NCBI GenBank assembly: GCA_003485185.1 | Contig: DNAS01000089.1 | Span: 5,513 to 13,605, forward strand | From: Phycisphaerales bacterium | GTDB lineage: Bacteria; Planctomycetota; Phycisphaerae; SM23-33 | Direction of reading: 5' to 3' | DNA length: 8,093 bases | Shown here: one piece after another, positions 5,074 through 8,093 of the stretch | Layout: every line of letters starts with the position of its first letter | How positions within the stretch are numbered: the stretch's first letter is position 1 | The notes under the pieces: model-generated | What the model saw: the letters and a program-made list of their open reading frames with translations, nothing else | The model's database searches: none | What the model was told of the DNA's origin: nothing | Translations under genes and position numbers: made by a program

Positions 5074-6032
5074 TGAAAAACCACGGCATTCGAGCGTGTA
5101 GGCTGGGTCGAGGCCGCAGGCCGATGACCCACCTTCTCTTTCTTGCATTCAATACGAGAAGCTGTCGGTATGTATTGCATCGTAGGCCCCAGGAGTTCTG
5201 ATGTTTTCGGTAGTATTAACTTATCCGAGACGAACATTACTTCGCGCCCTTTGTAACGGCTCTGGGCTGTGTAATGTAGATCGTATACGATGCGTCGATG
5301 TGATTTGTATAAGCCATACCTTACTGCGGCATAGTCATAAGTTACCACCCACGGTTGGCTCAATCTAGCCACACGTTTGGCTAATCTACGGTGGTCGGAC
5401 ACTTTGTAATCGTTGAGATACAAGCCGTCTCCGTTTTCAATATATGGTGGGTCGTAAAACGCTAATGCATTCCTCCCCAGCGTTGGAAGCACTTGGTCAG
5501 TAAACTGCATTGCATCCATGTTGTATAGTCTGATTCGGCTAGCATGTCTTCCGATCTGGCGAATTCGGCGTATGATCTCGGCTTTGTTAAACCGGGCGTC
5601 AAGGTTCCATCGGCCTTCCTGCTTCTTGCCACCTATTACGCCGCCGGCAATAATGCCTGATCGATTTGTTCGATTTAGGAACAAGGTTGCGAATCCCAGC
5701 GCATCAAGATCGGCGTCCTCGCGATTATCGTACACCGATCTTTGTCGTTTCCATTCCTGCATCGTGATGGATACGCGGCTGATATTTCGACAAAGTTTAT
5801 CCGTATCATTTAGAACCGTATGCCAGAATGCGTATACAGGGCGGCTGAGATCGTTGATATGAACTACTGCGGCATACTCCTCGAGCATTAGCGTTAGTGC
5901 GATAGCGGCTCCTCCGGCATATGGCTCGATATAATGTATATCCTTCAGCCCATTAGCTTCCATAAGTCGCGTAATGGTACCGATCAGTCTCCGTTTTCCG
6001 CCCGGATATCGCAAAGGTGTATAGTAAGACAT
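5049..6032 (-). CDS. D12-class (Dam-like) adenine-specific DNA methyltransferase
   Basis: This 327-residue protein belongs to the D12 class (alpha order) of N6-adenine methyltransferases, which includes Dam. It transfers a methyl group from S-adenosylmethionine to adenine in a short DNA target. The N-terminal motif [10 protein letters not shown] is at residues 8-17, the SAM-binding motif [10 protein letters not shown] at 34-43, the conserved [10 protein letters not shown] at 118-127, and the catalytic motif FYDPPYI at 192-198. The usual domain ends near residue 275. Residues 299-311 ([13 protein letters not shown]) are encoded by dispersed repeat C and the rest of the tail by the neighbouring repeat island, so the C-terminus seems to have been extended by repeat insertion. 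The ATG at 6032 has no clear Shine-Dalgarno sequence, and an upstream ATG is followed at once by TGA. It lies 54 bp after the ParB-like gene on the same strand and probably shares its transcript. Base composition is AT-richer than the backbone. Target sequence unknown. Confidence 0.92.
   Translation of the reverse strand: MSYYTPLRYPGGKRRLIGTITRLMEANGLKDIHYIEPYAGGAAIALTLMLEEYAAVVHINDLSRPVYAFWHTVLNDTDKLCRNISRVSITMQEWKRQRSVYDNREDADLDALGFATLFLNRTNRSGIIAGGVIGGKKQEGRWNLDARFNKAEIIRRIRQIGRHASRIRLYNMDAMQFTDQVLPTLGRNALAFYDPPYIENGDGLYLNDYKVSDHRRLAKRVARLSQPWVVTYDYAAVRYGLYKSHRRIVYDLHYTAQSRYKGREVMFVSDKLILPKTSELLGPTMQYIPTASRIECKKEKVGHRPAASTQPTRSNAVVFQARRAGGR
5101..5139. repeat. Dispersed hairpin repeat, copy C (inside the D12 methyltransferase frame)
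   Basis: This 39-bp copy can form a hairpin: TGGGTC pairs with GACCCA and GGCC with GGCC around a GCA loop, with a small mismatch between the stems. It differs from copy A at one base. It lies within the 3' end of the methyltransferase reading frame, where it encodes residues 299-311. The same element is intergenic at copies A and B, so the coding use here is probably accidental. Confidence 0.8.
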
Positions 6033-6086
6033 GCGCGATGGCTCACATGGTATGATTACAATCTGCTACTACGATACAAATTATGC

Positions 6087-7409
6087 CTACGGCGACCAAA
6101 TGGCAATGATAAATGGTTGCAAGCTGTTCCAGGAAGCTCGTAAATCACCTGGAGCCGGAAAAACATTTGCGTTGTGAACATAGCTATTCATCATATTTAT
6201 GGACGGAGCGAGGAAGGAATCGCCCTGCAGCGCCCTCCGCACTGGGCTGGCCTGTTCTTTGGTTAAACTTTTTCGAGAGATTAAATCTGCAAGCACCTGC
6301 TGAAGCTTCTGCCGCAATCTTGCCTCCAACCCAACCGAAAGTTTTTTATCTCCAATATAGGTATCAACGCTTAGTTCGATGAACACCCGGAAAAGGACGC
6401 TTATGGCGTTAGGAAAATCTTCCAGAGATAGATATCGTAGTTCTTTCTCAATCTCACGGACGCGAGGATCACTTACGTTCAATACACAGTCGCTCGGTAT
6501 GAGACGGCTACGAGGTTTCGCACGTCTATTCCGAGTCGCTCTTTTGGTTCCGGCCTCGATTTGACTTCCTTCCGCATCGATGCCGTTGCCGCTCTTCTTG
6601 GTTGGCCTCACAACAATCTCGGATGGAAGGTTGTTGGCGTATTGGATCCGCTGTTCGTGGGTGTAAATATGTTGCGTCTTAGTGGTGCCTTTGGTTAGAT
6701 CATTTGCGATATAAAGTAGAGCTTTCGCAACATCCTTCTTGTTAGCTAATAGCTTGAGCTTTTTGTCTTTCCATTCGATGCCAATTTGGGCACGTACTTC
6801 AGGAGTTCCAAGCAAACGCCTGTAACTAGCCGCTGGTACTTCACGCCGTGCTTCCGCCGTTATCGCTCCATGTTTTTCCAGAAAATTCAAAGCTTGAGTG
6901 TGAATATCAAAACCTTTTGTCCGCGACTGGAATCTTGCAACATCATCACTACTCCAAGGAACTATTCCAGCGCCTCCGTTCTCACCAGTATGCCGGAGTT
7001 CGACCCAGTGTCTTGCCTCGTCCCGGTCCTTCACTTGCAAACAGAGTACATCTTCCACCGGTGACTTTTGGTACTCTTTACTCAAATTGCGCAGTTCTTT
7101 GAGCACCCCTTCATCAACGGCCCCGGCAAATATTTCTGGATTTTCGAGTGCTTTCAAAGCCACAATTCGCCGATTGCCTTCCAGAACAATGCAACGGGAG
7201 TGATCACCTTCGAAAGGCATAACAATCGGCAGATCGGCAGGATTCAAACCATGCCCCAAGATATCCCTAGCCAAGGCCAGTAGTTTGGGCCCTTGGTGGC
7301 GTGCAAGCTCTCGCTGCACTTCCCGCTGGCCAGCATTGGGAAGCGGAATACGGGGGTTAATCTCATCTATCAATAAATCCGAAGGCTTGACGGGAATGGT
7401 GTTGGGCAT
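6087..7409 (-). CDS. ParB/Srx-fold domain protein with C-terminal helical domain
   Basis: This 440-residue protein begins with a ParB/sulfiredoxin-like fold: a strand with PVKPSDLLIDEINPR (6-20), a helix region, and the signature IVLEGNRRIVALKAL at 74-88, which matches the phosphate-binding E-G-N/H-R-R loop of the ParB N-terminal domain. Such domains bind or hydrolyse nucleotides, or act as nucleases. A second conserved-looking block, RHTGENGGAGIVPW, lies at 139-152, followed by a helical region to about 240. A basic, probably disordered linker spans 270-302. Residues 315-440 form a separate helical domain with RVFIELSVDTYI at 341-352, NSYVHN at 408-413 and a terminal WNSLQPFIIAIW. I recognise this pattern only as one that recurs in accessory-genome proteins. 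The start at 7409 has no close Shine-Dalgarno sequence; an in-frame TGA lies upstream. The gene precedes the D12 methyltransferase by 54 bp, so a joint role in DNA modification or defence is likely but unproven. It is not a chromosomal ParB: no parA or parS neighbour is seen. Confidence 0.75.
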   Translation of the reverse strand: MPNTIPVKPSDLLIDEINPRIPLPNAGQREVQRELARHQGPKLLALARDILGHGLNPADLPIVMPFEGDHSRCIVLEGNRRIVALKALENPEIFAGAVDEGVLKELRNLSKEYQKSPVEDVLCLQVKDRDEARHWVELRHTGENGGAGIVPWSSDDVARFQSRTKGFDIHTQALNFLEKHGAITAEARREVPAASYRRLLGTPEVRAQIGIEWKDKKLKLLANKKDVAKALLYIANDLTKGTTKTQHIYTHEQRIQYANNLPSEIVVRPTKKSGNGIDAEGSQIEAGTKRATRNRRAKPRSRLIPSDCVLNVSDPRVREIEKELRYLSLEDFPNAISVLFRVFIELSVDTYIGDKKLSVGLEARLRQKLQQVLADLISRKSLTKEQASPVRRALQGDSFLAPSINMMNSYVHNANVFPAPGDLRASWNSLQPFIIAIWSP

Positions 7410-7544
7410 GCTGAGTAGTAAACCAATTCATCCTGAAAGAGTCAAAATATTGTTGTACCTGAAAAATGTCTTTCGTTCACTACCAAGCCATCTTGGAACA
7501 CCATAGCAGTCTTCGCATCATTCGCGGCTCATTTCCCGGCGGAA

Positions 7545-8093
7545 TCAGCGGACGCGCAGCGTACAGCCGGGCACGGGCGAGCCCTGGCGGGCGAACCACG
7601 TGCGGCGCTCCTCGACGACGTCGAAGTGAATCGTCACGTCGCCGGCGGGCAGGTCGCGCGGCACGTTGATTATCTGCGTGACGGTGACGGACTCGCCCGG
7701 CGGCAGGTCGCGGCGGCCCAGCGGCGTGCGCGGGCCCAGCTCGCGGTCGGGCGAGTCGGCGGCGCTGCTTCCGGTGAAGACGCCCAGGTTGAATTGGCGT
7801 GCCGCGTCGGCTGCGGGCAGCGTTTCGCCGGAGCGGTTGAGGATGGTCACCTCGACGGTCAGTCGCTCGCCCGGGCGCGCGGTCAGCTCGCGCGGGGCGA
7901 CGATCTCCACGCGGTAGTAGTACGGCCAGTATTCCTCGACGAGCCAGCGGCGGAACTCTGGCCAGCCGCCGGTGGGCCGCCCGGCCGCGGCGCAGGCGGA
8001 TTCGTACAGTCCGGCCACCGCGCCGATGCCGTCGCCGTCGTCGGCCAGGTGCAGGTACCGCGCCGACAGTTGCTCGCGCGCGGCGTCGTAGGG
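7545..8093 (-). CDS. Protein with C-terminal immunoglobulin-like domain, N-terminus outside window
   Basis: The frame is open to the right edge, giving 182 visible residues. The GTG at 8018 is an internal Val, since reading continues upstream with PYDAAREQLSARYLHLADDG. After a helical segment with WPEFRRWLVEEYWPYYY, a beta-rich domain begins at VEIVAPRELTARPGERLTVEV and continues through NRSGETLP, RDLPPGESVTVTQII and DLPAGDVTIHFDVVEERRTWF to the end. The pattern (a strand rich in Val, PGE turn, a 'PAGDVTIHFDVVEE' strand, then 'WFARQGSPV') resembles the immunoglobulin-like sandwich at the C-terminus of some surface-polysaccharide and glycan-modifying enzymes. The catalytic part is outside the window, so the function cannot be given. 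High GC matches the left flank. The 135-bp gap to the ParB-like gene contains no gene; it is where base composition changes. Confidence 0.65.
   Translation of the reverse strand, partial: PYDAAREQLSARYLHLADDGDGIGAVAGLYESACAAAGRPTGGWPEFRRWLVEEYWPYYYRVEIVAPRELTARPGERLTVEVTILNRSGETLPAADAARQFNLGVFTGSSAADSPDRELGPRTPLGRRDLPPGESVTVTQIINVPRDLPAGDVTIHFDVVEERRTWFARQGSPVPGCTLRVR

Noticed and set aside
2231..5139. The three hairpin-repeat copies as a CRISPR-like array
   Set aside because: The copies are irregularly spaced by 300 to 2500 bases, with genes between them, and no cas gene is present.
4348..5148. A 266-residue version of the membrane protein
   Set aside because: The extra 142 N-terminal residues come from repeats B and C and the palindrome island, while a clear ribosome binding site precedes the internal ATG at 4722.
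4340..7531. The shared 11-mer TTCGCGGCTCA at 4340-4350 and 7521-7531 as possible integration direct repeats
   Set aside because: Several 11-bp matches are expected by chance in 8 kb, and neither copy abuts a tRNA, integrase or clear element end.

Overview
The window is a high-GC chromosomal backbone interrupted by what looks like an accessory island. The left edge (C-terminal part of GltD, then a secreted formylglycine-generating-enzyme-like protein) and the right edge (C-terminal part of a protein with an immunoglobulin-like domain) have GC-rich codon use. The centre-right, about 5150 to 7500, is clearly AT-richer: I count 27 G/C in 60 bases at 6241-6300 against 41 in 60 at 7741-7800. The secreted FGE-like protein, the heptamer 'GGA' tandem repeats and the abundant GC-rich hairpin repeats that spill into reading frames suggest a Planctomycetota-type environmental genome. 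This is an inference from style; the window holds no phylogenetic marker gene.

Layout. Positions 3-872 (+) hold gltD, cut by the window edge. Positions 873-1116 are a convergent gap with a heptamer array and nested inverted repeats. Positions 1117-2085 (-) encode the FGE/SUMF1-like protein. Positions 2086-2345 are a divergent gap with the first copy of a hairpin repeat and a promoter-like region built around a 14-bp palindrome. Positions 2346-3470 (+) encode a beta-class DNA methyltransferase with an N-terminal winged-helix-like region. Positions 3457-4044 (-) encode a PD-(D/E)XK protein, convergent with the methyltransferase and overlapping it by 14 bp. Together they look like a Type II restriction-modification pair. 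Positions 4018-4175 form a 158-nt imperfect hairpin with a perfect 22-bp terminal stem and integron R-box motifs, so it is a candidate attC site overlapping the start of the nuclease gene. Positions 4348-4722 (-) encode a small four-helix membrane protein. Positions 4723-5140 are a dense island of GC-rich inverted repeats bounded by two more copies of the hairpin repeat.

Positions 7409 to 5049 (-) hold a two-gene unit in low-GC DNA: a ParB/Srx-fold protein with an unrecognised C-terminal helical domain, then a D12-class (Dam-like) adenine methyltransferase whose C-terminal tail is encoded by the third hairpin repeat. Positions 7545-8093 (-) return to the GC-rich backbone.

The central part therefore carries two DNA methyltransferases of different classes, a probable restriction nuclease, a ParB-like protein, a candidate integron recombination site and many palindromic repeats, which fits a defence or mobile-gene island. 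The least explained parts are the ParB-like/D12 methyltransferase pair and the attC-like element merged with the nuclease gene. No integrase, transposase, CRISPR array, tRNA or rRNA was seen.
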